From contig CAZXVH010000005.1 in NCBI GenBank assembly GCA_964643965.1, positions 35,694 through 99,693 on the forward strand: a stretch of 64,000 nucleotides of DNA, written 5' to 3'. This document shows positions 1 to 7,386 of this stretch, piece after piece (position 1 is the stretch's first letter; each line of letters opens with the position of its first letter). The translations under genes and the position numbers were made by a program. Under the pieces are notes generated by a model. The model saw only the letters and a program-made list of their open reading frames with translations. It ran no database searches and had not been told where the DNA came from. This DNA comes from GCA-2746795 sp964643965 (lineage in GTDB: Bacteria > Chloroflexota > Anaerolineae > Promineifilales > Promineifilaceae).

Positions 1-732
1 GTCGAATTTCCAGAAGGTGACCATGCCGCGATAATCTTCATTATAATCTTCAATGGAAGCATAATCCCAGCCTAATGGGGCTCCATATTGTCCCCCTTCA
101 ATGACCCATTCGGTATCTGGCACAGCAAATGTGCCGCCATGATCACCGAGGGCGATGGGGTTCTTGACGATCTGTTTGGTTTCAAAATCTTTCAAGTCAA
201 TGACGGCCACACGGCCGTTTGATTTATCATTGATGAAAAGGTATTGGCCGTCGTAATCGCCATCGGTTTCGCTGAGGGCGGGATGATGGGTATCGCCCCA
301 GGTGAGGTCACTGTCACCGGTATTGCCGCCGGCCAGCACTTCCATCGTGCCTTGGGCGCCATAGCCGTACCCTTGCCACGGTTCCGGTGTGAAAACGGCG
401 ATTTTTTTGATGATGCGCATGGAAGGCAGGCCAATAACGTATACTTGCCCATTATGACCACCGGAGGCAAACATGATGTATTCATCATGTACGCCGGAGG
501 GCGTATAGGTTTTGAGAGCGGCGGCGATGTCGTCTGGAGTGAGGCCACGGGCTTCGGCGATAGCCATGGCATCGTTGGATACGCCAGTTGTACTAGTGGA
601 CGAGCTATCTGTGGTTTGGGCGCCACTGCCATTGTCGTTACAACTGGCCATGATGCCGATCATCAAAATGAGCAAAATAACAACAATGCCAGTAATGACA
701 TTTCGAGACATCCTATTTTCTTGTAGTTTCAT
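1..732 (-). CDS. nosZ: Nitrous-oxide reductase NosZ, N-terminal part (runs off the left edge)
   Basis: This open frame has no stop from 732 to the window edge (244 codons). It resembles the periplasmic copper enzyme that reduces N2O to N2. After a hydrophobic N-terminus with a lipobox-like M-A-S-C comes a beta-propeller region with EYIMFASGGHNGQVYVIG, VFTPEPWQGYGYG, the copper-centre segment WGDTHHPALSET, then YDGQYLFINDK and VAVIDLKDFETKQI. The Sec/lipoprotein-type leader, without a twin-arginine motif, and the DTHHP motif fit non-typical (clade II-like) NosZ rather than the TAT type. Three in-frame starts are possible (738, 732, 711). I chose 732 because AAGGAG lies six bases upstream. The CuA domain and the rest of the nos cluster would be left of the window. 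The Crp/Fnr gene just upstream on the same strand is a plausible regulator. Confidence 0.85.
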   Translation of the reverse strand, partial: MKLQENRMSRNVITGIVVILLILMIGIMASCNDNGSGAQTTDSSSTSTTGVSNDAMAIAEARGLTPDDIAAALKTYTPSGVHDEYIMFASGGHNGQVYVIGLPSMRIIKKIAVFTPEPWQGYGYGAQGTMEVLAGGNTGDSDLTWGDTHHPALSETDGDYDGQYLFINDKSNGRVAVIDLKDFETKQIVKNPIALGDHGGTFAVPDTEWVIEGGQYGAPLGWDYASIEDYNEDYRGMVTFWKFD

Positions 733-786
733 CTTCATCTCCTTGATTGAGGACTAAAATTGGGAATGGGTTCCATTTTGCGCGTG

Positions 787-848
787 TGTTAACTTAACAG
801 GCAAGAGTGTATAGTAAATGGAATATGACAACTTTGCAAATTTGCAAA
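787..848. promoter_or_regulatory. Palindromes upstream of nosZ, candidate Crp/Fnr sites
   Basis: The 144-bp spacer between the Crp/Fnr gene and nosZ holds a perfect 16-bp palindrome, TTTGCAAATTTGCAAA, at 833-848. It also holds TGTTAA-C-TTAACA at 787-799. Neither matches the textbook Fnr box TTGAT-N4-ATCAA, but both are dyads of a size suited to a dimeric Crp/Fnr protein. Binding is inferred. Confidence 0.4.
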
Positions 849-882
849 TCCACTCAATTGCCAGCAACAACCACTGTTTACC

Positions 883-1611
883 TTATTTACCTTCAGCGAT
901 GAGAACCAGATCATGCGCTTGGTGAATGGTGATACGTTTGTTTTGGGAATGAATGAAACCGCTTTGTTCCCATTTGCTTAAAATGCGGCTGACGTTGTAG
1001 ATATTGGTGCCGGTCATTTCAGCCAGGTCTTGGCGGGAGAGAGTCATGTCGATAATAGTGCTTTCTTCTATGCGCTTACCAAACTGCCATGATAGACGGA
1101 GTAGGGTTTGGGCGATACGTTGTTCTACGCGCTGGGTCGCCATTTCTTGGTACCGATCTTGCAGCCAGGAGAAGCGATTGGCGATGATTTTCATGCCATT
1201 GAAGGCGATTTGAGGGTACTGTAACATGAGATGTTGGATTGTTTCGGTATCCCAACTTAATGCCTGGCAATTTCCGATGGCTTCGGCCGAGGCCGGGTAT
1301 TTCATGCTGCTAAGCGCGACGATGATGCCCAGACCATCACCGGGGCCAAAATGGTAGAGGATAACCTGGTTGCCACTGATATTTACCTGGGTGAGGCGGG
1401 CTTGGCCGCTGAGGAGGATGTAAAGCTGGTTGGCGGGTTCACCCTGGTGGAAGAAATAACTACTTTGCGCCACGAATTGAGGACGGCCGTTATCGACAAA
1501 ATCTCTACATCCCCCAGCATCAACATTGTGCAGCAAGGGGCAGCGTGTGACAATATTATAAATCTCTTGTTTTTGCATAACGTACAAAATGGTTCCCCCA
1601 TTCTCATTCAA
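883..1611 (-). CDS. Crp/Fnr family transcriptional regulator
   Basis: 242 aa. The N-terminal cyclic-nucleotide-binding fold spans about residues 25-140 (FFHQGEPANQLYILLSGQAR, then GPGDGLGIIVAL). A long dimer helix and a winged helix-turn-helix follow near 185-215 (LSRQDLAEMTGTNIYNVSRI). The cysteine pattern of O2-sensing Fnr is absent: only scattered Cys near 24, 35 and 114. It is therefore more like the Dnr/NnrR or generic Crp branch, and a heme or NO ligand cannot be told from sequence. It is co-directional with nosZ, so a role in nitrogen-oxide respiration is likely but inferred. An alternative start is Met12 (1578); neither start has a strong ribosome site. Confidence 0.85.
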   Translation of the reverse strand: MNENGGTILYVMQKQEIYNIVTRCPLLHNVDAGGCRDFVDNGRPQFVAQSSYFFHQGEPANQLYILLSGQARLTQVNISGNQVILYHFGPGDGLGIIVALSSMKYPASAEAIGNCQALSWDTETIQHLMLQYPQIAFNGMKIIANRFSWLQDRYQEMATQRVEQRIAQTLLRLSWQFGKRIEESTIIDMTLSRQDLAEMTGTNIYNVSRILSKWEQSGFIHSQNKRITIHQAHDLVLIAEGK

Positions 1612-1749
1612 TGATCAGGGATGATGAAGACGATTGTAACATGATTTAATAGAGTGGGCTTGAAAAATGAGGTGATAATGTGCAGCGATCTTATTGCCTT
1701 CTTTTATAATAAAATTTTTGTAAATATTTGGCCCCTACATGAAAAATAC

Positions 1750-1778
1750 TTGACAAAGATAGATAAAAATAGGATAAA
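1750..1778 (+). promoter_or_regulatory. Sigma-70-type promoter for the first DUF1269 gene
   Basis: TTGACA at 1750-1755, a 17-bp spacer and GATAAA at 1773-1778 stand about 67 bases before the ATG at 1845. The -35 is a perfect consensus match. The 1612-1749 stretch before it is AT-rich and shows no gene. Confidence 0.65.
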
Positions 1779-1844
1779 CTGTCGAATAACCCAGTGTTAT
1801 AACTCTATTTCAAAACTGTTTCTTAACTAACTAAGGAGATAAAT

Positions 1845-2363
1845 ATGAGTAATTTAGTCGTTCTTGCATTTAAGGATGAAAAAGGGGCCTTTGCCTTGCG
1901 TGACAAGCTGATCAGCTTGCAAAAGCAACATATTATTAGCCTGGAAGATGCTGCGGTTGTGGTGCGCAAGCAAGATGGCAAAGTTAAGGTAAAGCAGGTC
2001 AATAATCTGGCCGGCGCTGGCGCTTTAGGCGGCGCTTTCTGGGGTATGTTGATTGGTTTGCTGTTCTGGGCCCCCTGGTTGGGTCTGGCCATTGGCGCCG
2101 TAACGGGTGCGATTGCTGGTAAATATACCGACATTGGCGTTGACGACAAATTTATTAAGGAAGTTGGGGAACAGATTGAGCCGGGTCACTCCGCTTTGTT
2201 CTTGCTTGTTCAGAGCGCCACGCAAGACAAGGTATTGGAAGAAGTGAAAGATTTTGATGCCACTATCATCCAGACATCCTTATCTGAAGAACAAGAAGCG
2301 CAGCTCCGCGAAGTTTTCAGCGCCCACGATGGCGAGGACGAGGAAGAGGAAGAGGCTGCATAA
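1845..2363 (+). CDS. DUF1269 family membrane-associated protein (copy 1)
   Basis: 172 aa. The N-terminal soluble part (about 1-55) contains EDAAVVVRKQDGKVKVKQ. A glycine-rich hydrophobic hairpin follows (about 60-100; GAGALGGAFWGMLIGLLF), then TDIGVDDKFIKEVG and EPGHSALFLLV, then a short acidic Glu-rich tail. This is the layout of DUF1269, a family of unknown biochemical role often found with stress and envelope genes. A close paralogue lies at 3825-4322 on the other strand. The gene has AAGGAG six bases before the ATG, its own promoter and its own terminator, so it looks monocistronic. Confidence 0.8.
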   Translation: MSNLVVLAFKDEKGAFALRDKLISLQKQHIISLEDAAVVVRKQDGKVKVKQVNNLAGAGALGGAFWGMLIGLLFWAPWLGLAIGAVTGAIAGKYTDIGVDDKFIKEVGEQIEPGHSALFLLVQSATQDKVLEEVKDFDATIIQTSLSEEQEAQLREVFSAHDGEDEEEEEAA

Positions 2364-2392
2364 GGCTTTCGCCCGATAAAATTATAAATTAG

Positions 2393-2423
2393 AAAAAGAG
2401 CGACCATATTGGTCGCTCTTTTT
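2393..2423 (+). terminator. Rho-independent terminator after DUF1269 copy 1
   Basis: AAAAAGAGCGACC (2393-2405) pairs with GGTCGCTCTTTTT (2411-2423) around a 5-nt loop. It runs into a T tract, 30 bases after the stop. Confidence 0.9.
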
Positions 2424-2500
2424 TTGCCTGATTTTCAATGATATGCGTCTCAGGGCCGGCCGTGTTAAGTGTAGGAGACGGAGTTCATAAAAAGAGAGCG

Positions 2501-3037
2501 TTATTTCTTCTTTTTGGAATTACCTTTATCCTCTTTTTTCCTTTTACTTGATTTTCCCTCTTTTATCTTCTTGTTTTTATCTTTGCCAGGTTTGTTACTT
2601 TTCTTTTTGCCCTTACTTTCTTTTTTAGTTTTCTTTTTCTTGCCGATTTTCTTAGTTTTGGCTTTTGATTCCTCTTTTTTCGTGCGCTTCTTCTCTTTTT
2701 TGGCGGGCGGAACCTGGTCGCTGAGTTCGGTAACGGCCGTTTCCACCACAAGCTCGTCCTTCTCCCGCTCCCCTTCAGATGGCGTCTCACCTTCTGCTGC
2801 CAGCAGATCAGCGGGGAAAATGGCCAATCCGGTTTTGCCATATCGCCTAAACCAATAACGTACCTGGGTCGGGCGCAAACCGGAAAAAGCGCTGGCTTCT
2901 TCATCGGTTTTGCCTTCGTTTAAGGCCAGGAGTGCTTGGGCGCGTTGACTATAGGGCGTTTCTCTCTGGCTGATACGGTTCAAGGTGAGTTGCGCTTCTG
3001 TGGTTAACAAGGGGCTGACTTTATTTTGTTCACTCAT
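2501..3037 (-). CDS. Helix-turn-helix protein with lysine-rich tail
   Basis: 178 aa in two parts. Residues about 10-75 form a homeodomain-like/transposase-type helix-turn-helix (RAQALLALNEGKTDEEASAF, then LRPTQVRYWFRRYGKTGL). After an acidic linker, residues about 113-178 are a disordered tail in which about 35 of 66 residues are Lys, ending in KKKK. The tail resembles histone H1/HupB-type tails. The start has a strong AGGAGG. A nucleoid-associated or DNA-compacting role is inferred from composition. I know no named family with this exact arrangement. Confidence 0.7.
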   Translation of the reverse strand: MSEQNKVSPLLTTEAQLTLNRISQRETPYSQRAQALLALNEGKTDEEASAFSGLRPTQVRYWFRRYGKTGLAIFPADLLAAEGETPSEGEREKDELVVETAVTELSDQVPPAKKEKKRTKKEESKAKTKKIGKKKKTKKESKGKKKSNKPGKDKNKKIKEGKSSKRKKEDKGNSKKKK

Positions 3038-3222
3038 CTTATCCTCCTGGAAAGATAAACAATTTTTTGATATATGTTGGCGCAGGCCGTCGGGATGTAG
3101 GCGTCACCAGCTGCTACGCTGTCTAATTGTATATGAAAATCTGGTTTCGGGAGAAACGGCCGTTAATGCCACATTTTTCGCCAGAGAAAAAGAAAGAGGG
3201 TCGGCGAAAAAAGAGAATAAAA

Positions 3223-3251
3223 AAGGTGGGATACCCATGGCATCCCACCTT
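3223..3251 (-). terminator. Terminator of the HdeD/DUF1269 operon
   Basis: AAGGTGGGAT (3223-3232) and ATCCCACCTT (3242-3251) form a stem. On the minus strand it is followed by TTTTTATT. It lies 40 bases past the stop of the HdeD-like gene. The remaining 3038-3222 spacer shows only one ACGGCCGT copy and no gene. Confidence 0.85.
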
Positions 3252-3290
3252 AAAACGCTCCGGTGAAAATAGACAGATTGCTTTAAAATA

Positions 3291-3815
3291 TTAACGCAAT
3301 CTGAAGGCCGAAACAATTGCCATAATACCACCGGCAATGCCGAAAATACCAAGTACCCAGGGTAAAGAGAAGGTGGCAATCCAAACATTGCTGAGCAGGA
3401 TAATGCCGAACAGTATGCTGATAGCGCCTAGAATAGCGGCGCCCCAACCAGCCCCTTTAAAAGCCTGGAAGACGCCAACAGCGCTATACACAATCCCCTG
3501 GATACCCAGGATGATAATGAGAACGCTGCCCACAACCAGAGGACTCCACAACGGATTATCGAGGACAATGATACCGGCGATAATGCCCAAGATACCGGCG
3601 AATAACTTCCAACCCCAGGCCGTATGGTCGATAAAGATGCTGATAATTTGGAAAATACCGGCGATGAGCCAGTAAAGACCTAAGATCCGTACCACACCAA
3701 TGCTTGTCTGGGCCGGATTTGTCAGCAGCAGAAAGCCGATAACAAGCAGGGCAATACCTTCTAAAAGGACCAGCCACCAGGGAATTCCTACTTTTTCTTG
3801 TGTTACTGTTGTCAT
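3291..3815 (-). CDS. HdeD-like (DUF308) six-helix membrane protein
   Basis: 174 aa, almost wholly hydrophobic, with about six transmembrane helices in three hairpins (WWLVLLEGIALLVIGFLLL, ILGLYWLIAGIFQIISIF and so on). This is the repeated DUF308 pattern of HdeD, a protein linked to acid resistance in enterobacteria; that function cannot be assumed here. It follows the second DUF1269 gene by 9 bases on the same strand and ends in a clear terminator, so the two form an operon. Confidence 0.8.
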   Translation of the reverse strand: MTTVTQEKVGIPWWLVLLEGIALLVIGFLLLTNPAQTSIGVVRILGLYWLIAGIFQIISIFIDHTAWGWKLFAGILGIIAGIIVLDNPLWSPLVVGSVLIIILGIQGIVYSAVGVFQAFKGAGWGAAILGAISILFGIILLSNVWIATFSLPWVLGIFGIAGGIMAIVSAFRLR

Positions 3816-3824
3816 CTTAATTCC

Positions 3825-4322
3825 TTATTCTTCTTCTTCGTGGGCGCTGAACGTATCCCGTAATTTTGCTTCATCTTCCGCAGAAAGTGAAGTTTGCAAA
3901 ACTGTGGCGTCAAATTTGGACAATCGCGGCAAAACCTTATCGGCCGTCGCGCTGTGGATGAGTAAGAAGAGGGCAGAATGGCCTGGTTCAATGGTGCTGC
4001 CCACTTGTTTGATGAATTTGTCATCTACGCCAATATCCGTGAACTTGCCGCCAATAGCCCCGCCCAATGCGCCCGCAGCCAGACCCAACCAGGGCATAAA
4101 GAACAACAAACCAATCAACATGCCCCAGAAAGCGCCGCCTAAAGCGCCAGCGCCAACCAGGCTGGTTGCCTGCTTCACCTTAACTTTGCCATCTTGCTTG
4201 CGGATAACAACGGCCGCATCTTCCAATTCGATAAGATGCTCTTTCTGCATCTTGACCAGGGCGTCACGCATTTCTGTTGCGCCCGTGCTGGTATCGAATG
4301 CGAATACAACTAAATCACTCAT
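3825..4322 (-). CDS. DUF1269 family membrane-associated protein (copy 2)
   Basis: 165 aa, paralogue of the 1845-2363 product. It shares EDAAVVIRKQDGKVKVKQ, GAGALGGAFWGMLIGLLF, DIGVDDKFIKQVG and EPGHSALFLLI, and has an EEEE tail. It is first gene of a two-gene operon with the HdeD-like gene (9-bp gap). An AGGAGG-like site precedes the ATG. The duplicated pair in opposite orientation, with an HTH gene between, suggests local duplication. Confidence 0.8.
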   Translation of the reverse strand: MSDLVVFAFDTSTGATEMRDALVKMQKEHLIELEDAAVVIRKQDGKVKVKQATSLVGAGALGGAFWGMLIGLLFFMPWLGLAAGALGGAIGGKFTDIGVDDKFIKQVGSTIEPGHSALFLLIHSATADKVLPRLSKFDATVLQTSLSAEDEAKLRDTFSAHEEEE

Positions 4323-4514
4323 GTTTTCCTCCTATATTTGTTAGAAATGAAAATAGATTTTGAGACTTTGGATTGTCCGGCTGTTAAAAATAGGCCGCTA
4401 AAATATAATGATTTGAAACAATTTGAGACCGGATAAGTTACGACCTGTTTGTATTATACGCCAGATTAGAAAATCGGAAAAAAGAAAATTTGACTGAATT
4501 CCTTTGCTGATCCG

Positions 4515-4551
4515 TTGGCAAAAGCGGTTTGACATGCTAAAATATAGAACA
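4515..4551 (+). promoter_or_regulatory. Promoter positioned for a leaderless transcript
   Basis: TTGGCA (4515-4520), a 17-bp spacer and TAAAAT (4538-4543) stand so close to the ATG at 4551 that transcription should begin within a base or two of the start codon. No Shine-Dalgarno sequence is visible before the ATG. Confidence 0.5.
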
Positions 4552-5267
4552 TGAGTGCTAATTCCGAGATGCTGACTTTTAATGATGATTTCTTTACCAA
4601 TCTTTATCCGGCAGATGAAGCATGGCAAGATGAGCAATACTCATACCCTTATGACGCTGGAGTTGGCATTGTACACCCGAGAAACCAGCTTAACCCGCCC
4701 CTGATATTAATAGGGGCGGTGGTTATGTTGGCCGTTTTATTTGCATGGGCGGTTTCCTCAATAAAGTTTCAGCCGGCCGCACAAACTAATGATGGTACAG
4801 TAGAAGTAGATACAGTAGATACACCCGCAGAAACAGAACCGGCCGCATTAACGGCTGTCGCCCTGACCTTTGTCGCCCCATATAAAGAGTACGCCATCAC
4901 GCAAGGTCCGCATGGTATGTCATACGGGCATTACGCTATCGACATCGCTGCCGGCCGGGGCGCGGAAATTACGTCCCCTATCAATGGCGCGGTGACGCAG
5001 TTATATGTGGATGAATATGGCAACCCCACGCTTGTTATTGAAAACGAAGTGTATGCCGTGACTTTTTTGCATGGGGATTACAGCGTGGCCGTGGGGGATG
5101 TGCTGAAAGTGGGGCAGCCTATTGGGGTGGAGAGTAATAAAGGGTACACGATGGATATGGCCGGTAATCTTTGTTACAACCGGGAATGGTGTGGCAATCA
5201 CACGCATCTCAATGTGTATGACAAACGTATCTTCTCAAATGTCAATCCACTTGATCTGTTTGGCTAA
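4551..5267 (+). CDS. M23 family metallopeptidase (LytM-like), membrane-anchored
   Basis: 238 aa. An acidic cytoplasmic N-terminus and one transmembrane helix (about 50-68, LILIGAVVMLAVLFAWAV) precede an acidic linker and a C-terminal M23 domain (about 105-238). Zinc ligands are visible as H and D in YGHYAIDIA and in the HTHLNVYD motif; a further His lies in FLHGDY. M23 enzymes cleave peptidoglycan cross-bridges. The set of ligands looks complete, so it may be active outside the membrane. It converges on the CAP/LysM gene with a 4-bp overlap of the two 3' ends. Translation is probably leaderless. Confidence 0.85.
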   Translation: MSANSEMLTFNDDFFTNLYPADEAWQDEQYSYPYDAGVGIVHPRNQLNPPLILIGAVVMLAVLFAWAVSSIKFQPAAQTNDGTVEVDTVDTPAETEPAALTAVALTFVAPYKEYAITQGPHGMSYGHYAIDIAAGRGAEITSPINGAVTQLYVDEYGNPTLVIENEVYAVTFLHGDYSVAVGDVLKVGQPIGVESNKGYTMDMAGNLCYNREWCGNHTHLNVYDKRIFSNVNPLDLFG

Positions 5268-6607
5268 TCTTTGCGGAAATAAACAAGACCAACAAGCGCA
5301 ATCATCACTAAGCCCACGCCAAAGGCCATGGCCCCAATGCCAAACATATTGGCTATATCGGATGGGGCTGAAGCGGATGCAGGGGTAGCGCTGACGGCCG
5401 TTTTCGGCAAAGGTGTGCGTGAAGGCATCTGTTGTGCGGGGGTAGGAAACGGGCTGCTGGGCATGAGAACGGCCGTTTCTGCCAAAACCGGCGTCGACGT
5501 AGGGGGTGGGGTGGGCGTGACTGTTGGCGTGGGCGAGACAATTACGATTTGATCGCCAATGCCCAGGAATGAATCCTCAGTCAAGCCATTATAAGCCAGT
5601 AAATCTGCTAACGACAGATTGTAGCGGGCGGCAATGCTCCAAAAAGAATCCCCACTTTCTACAATATGCGCCAACTGCGGCGTAGGCGTGGGTGGCGGCG
5701 CTTCGCCGGGAACCAGCCTGATTTTGACTTCATCTCCCGGTTGCAGCATCTCATCTTCCGCCATGCCGTTATACCAGAGGAAATCCGCCAGACTGATATG
5801 ATACCAGGCGGCAATGCTCCAGGCGTTGTCCCCCGCTCGTACAATGTGGTGGACGGGCGGGGTGGGTGTGGGCGGCGGTTCCGCCCCCTCTGCCAGGCGA
5901 ATGATCAGTTCATCCCCTGGTTGAATCACCGAATCTTCTGTCAGCCCGTTATAAAGCATGATCTCCCAAATAGGCACTTCATAACGGGCGGAGATGGCCC
6001 ACAAGGTATGGCCGTCGCCCAGCACATGCACGATGGAGCCATCTTCCCGCGGGGCATTGGTGGTAATCGGCTCCACAAAGAAGGGGATGTCCAGGTAAGT
6101 GACGGTTTCTTCGCGCTGCGGCGTTTCCGGCGGGATATAGGAAGGGTAGCCCACCACCAGCACATAAAAATTCTGGTCATGTCCCTGGGCGAACCCGACG
6201 CCCGCCTGGGTGTGTTTGTTGGAGATCATGGTGGCAAAATGCACGGAACTGTTGCGCCACCAGGTGACGCCCCCACCAGGAGCCAGCTTGGTGCCGCCCA
6301 CGATATTTTCCGAAACATAACCGGGGTAGCCAGCCTGGTTGGCCCGGATTTGAGGTGTGGAACCGCCAGCGCCGGTGTGACTGTAAACGGCCGTTTCTGC
6401 CATCCAATTGGCGTGGGCTTGAGCGGCGGCGGCTAATTGGGCGTTGTAGGTGAAACCGGGCAGCCCGTAAGAGGCGCGTAGTTGGTTGACCAGGGTGAGG
6501 ATATCAGAGGTCGGAGATTGGGCGAAAACGGCCGTTTCCGGCTTGCTCATCCCCACGGCCAACAGCATGATCACCCACACGATCCCCATGACAATTTTGC
6601 GTTGCAT
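5264..6607 (-). CDS. Secreted CAP-domain protein with three LysM repeats
   Basis: 447 aa. A signal peptide (about 1-29) is followed by a CAP/SCP domain (about 33-155; ILTLVNQLRASYGLPGF, then HANWMAETAVYSHTG). Three LysM modules follow near 192-236, 252-297 and 310-355, each with GD-x-(W)-x-I-A/S-x-x-Y and YNG. A Thr/Pro-rich linker and a C-terminal membrane helix with an FRKD end complete it. LysM binds peptidoglycan or chitin-like glycans, so the protein is probably cell-wall attached. Bacterial CAP domains are poorly understood. Several linkers carry ACGGCCGT-encoded TAV. Confidence 0.85.
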   Translation of the reverse strand: MQRKIVMGIVWVIMLLAVGMSKPETAVFAQSPTSDILTLVNQLRASYGLPGFTYNAQLAAAAQAHANWMAETAVYSHTGAGGSTPQIRANQAGYPGYVSENIVGGTKLAPGGGVTWWRNSSVHFATMISNKHTQAGVGFAQGHDQNFYVLVVGYPSYIPPETPQREETVTYLDIPFFVEPITTNAPREDGSIVHVLGDGHTLWAISARYEVPIWEIMLYNGLTEDSVIQPGDELIIRLAEGAEPPPTPTPPVHHIVRAGDNAWSIAAWYHISLADFLWYNGMAEDEMLQPGDEVKIRLVPGEAPPPTPTPQLAHIVESGDSFWSIAARYNLSLADLLAYNGLTEDSFLGIGDQIVIVSPTPTVTPTPPPTSTPVLAETAVLMPSSPFPTPAQQMPSRTPLPKTAVSATPASASAPSDIANMFGIGAMAFGVGLVMIALVGLVYFRKD

Positions 6608-6698
6608 AACGGAGAACTATATCAAGAACAGGGCGGCTGTCCAGATTTCCCGGAGCCGCGTTTATCAAATACCCAGAAAAAATTTGGCGCAAGCTTGC

Positions 6699-6827
6699 TT
6701 GACAAGCCTGATTTTTCTGTGCTAGACTGCTGGCAGGCTAGACTGTTATTTTGTCTATGAAAAGTGTGTTCTTCGAGGAGAAGGAGTTTTACTAAAGGCG
6801 CGGTGTGGTTAACCACCGCGCCTTTTT
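6699..6827 (+). ncRNA. Candidate short transcript: promoter, 12-codon ORF, terminator
   Basis: TTGACA (6699-6704), an 18-bp spacer and TAGACT (6723-6728) are followed by a very short frame, ATG at 6757 to TAA at 6795 (MKSVFFEEKEFY). A strong terminator comes directly after: GGCGCGGTG 6797-6805 with CACCGCGCC 6814-6822, then TTTTT. The transcript would be about 90 nt. No good ribosome site precedes the ATG (the GGAG lies inside the ORF), so a small RNA is as likely as a leader peptide. The next gene is on the other strand, so it is not an attenuator for a downstream gene. Confidence 0.45.
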
Positions 6828-6855
6828 GGTTCTTGGGGATGGGTAGAGGCAGCGT

Positions 6856-7137
6856 TTAATTGGACTGTGGGTAAACCGGTACCTCTGGCCCCACAATTTC
6901 TTGGAACATCTCCAGGATTTCGCCTGGCTCGGCATGGCGCTTTTGCCGGGTCAGTTTAGAGTAAAGCAAGTTGTCGTTGACGGTAAACTCAAACGCCCCT
7001 TTTGTGCCGGTGATCAAGGTGAAGCTTTTAATCACATGTTGATAATTGCTCAGTATTTCGTCCGCCACCCGGGCGGCTCGCTGCCAGTAGTTTCAAGGGA
7101 CGCAGTATTCTAAAGTGATGGTGTATTTTTTCTCCAT
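6856..7137 (-). CDS. Rdx/SelW-like selenoprotein with in-frame TGA (Sec15)
   Basis: 93 aa if TGA at 7095-7093 is read as selenocysteine. The frame starts at ATG 7137 with AAGGAG upstream and runs MEKKYTITLEYCVP-U-NYWQRAARVAD. This is the thioredoxin-like Rdx (SelW/SelT/SelH) motif C-x-x-U/C followed by N-(Y/W)-x-x-R-A. The part after the TGA also fits the family (TLITGTKGAFEFTVNDNLLY, then R-x-x-R-H-A-E-P-G-E-I). Rdx proteins are redox proteins using a Cys/Sec pair. A short hairpin lies 16 nt after the TGA. Without recoding, only the 70-residue C-terminal part would be predicted. A Cys-to-stop mutation or base error remains possible. Sec machinery would have to be elsewhere in the genome. Confidence 0.75.
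7062..7076 (-). promoter_or_regulatory. Candidate bacterial SECIS hairpin
   Basis: On the minus strand CCGCC-CGGGT-GGCGG forms a 5-bp GC stem with a G-containing loop. It starts 16 nt after the in-frame TGA, inside the coding sequence, where bacterial SECIS elements sit. The stem is short, and such hairpins arise by chance in GC-rich DNA. Confidence 0.45.
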
Positions 7138-7182
7138 AATTTGTCTCCTTCATAAATTTGACTTTTTGTCGGTTCAGGAGGG

Positions 7183-7210
7183 AGTATAACGGCCGTTCCC
7201 ATCTTGGCAA
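7183..7210 (-). promoter_or_regulatory. Promoter of the Rdx gene with ACGGCCGT in its spacer
   Basis: On the minus strand TTGCCA (7210-7205), a 16-bp spacer holding AACGGCCGT, and TATACT (7188-7183) lie about 45 bases before the ATG at 7137. Confidence 0.5.
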
Positions 7211-7257
7211 CTCGCTTGACAACATGCCGGGTGTGGGCTAATATTTCCCTCGCTTTA

Positions 7258-7330
<73 letters not shown>

Positions 7331-7338
7331 TCAGATGG

Positions 7339-7362
7339 CCGAGTTTCTATAGCTCGGTTTTT
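7339..7362 (+). terminator. Terminator after tRNA-Ala (CGC)
   Basis: CCGAG (7339-7343) and CTCGG (7353-7357) form a stem followed by TTTTTC. It separates the first tRNA transcript from the T-box leader downstream. Confidence 0.75.
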
Positions 7363-7386
7363 CTTTGAAAACTGAATAAATAAAAG

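Noticed and set aside
244..726. Open frame on the plus strand, about 160 codons
   Set aside because: It is antisense to nosZ, whose minus frame is open to the edge and carries clear family motifs.
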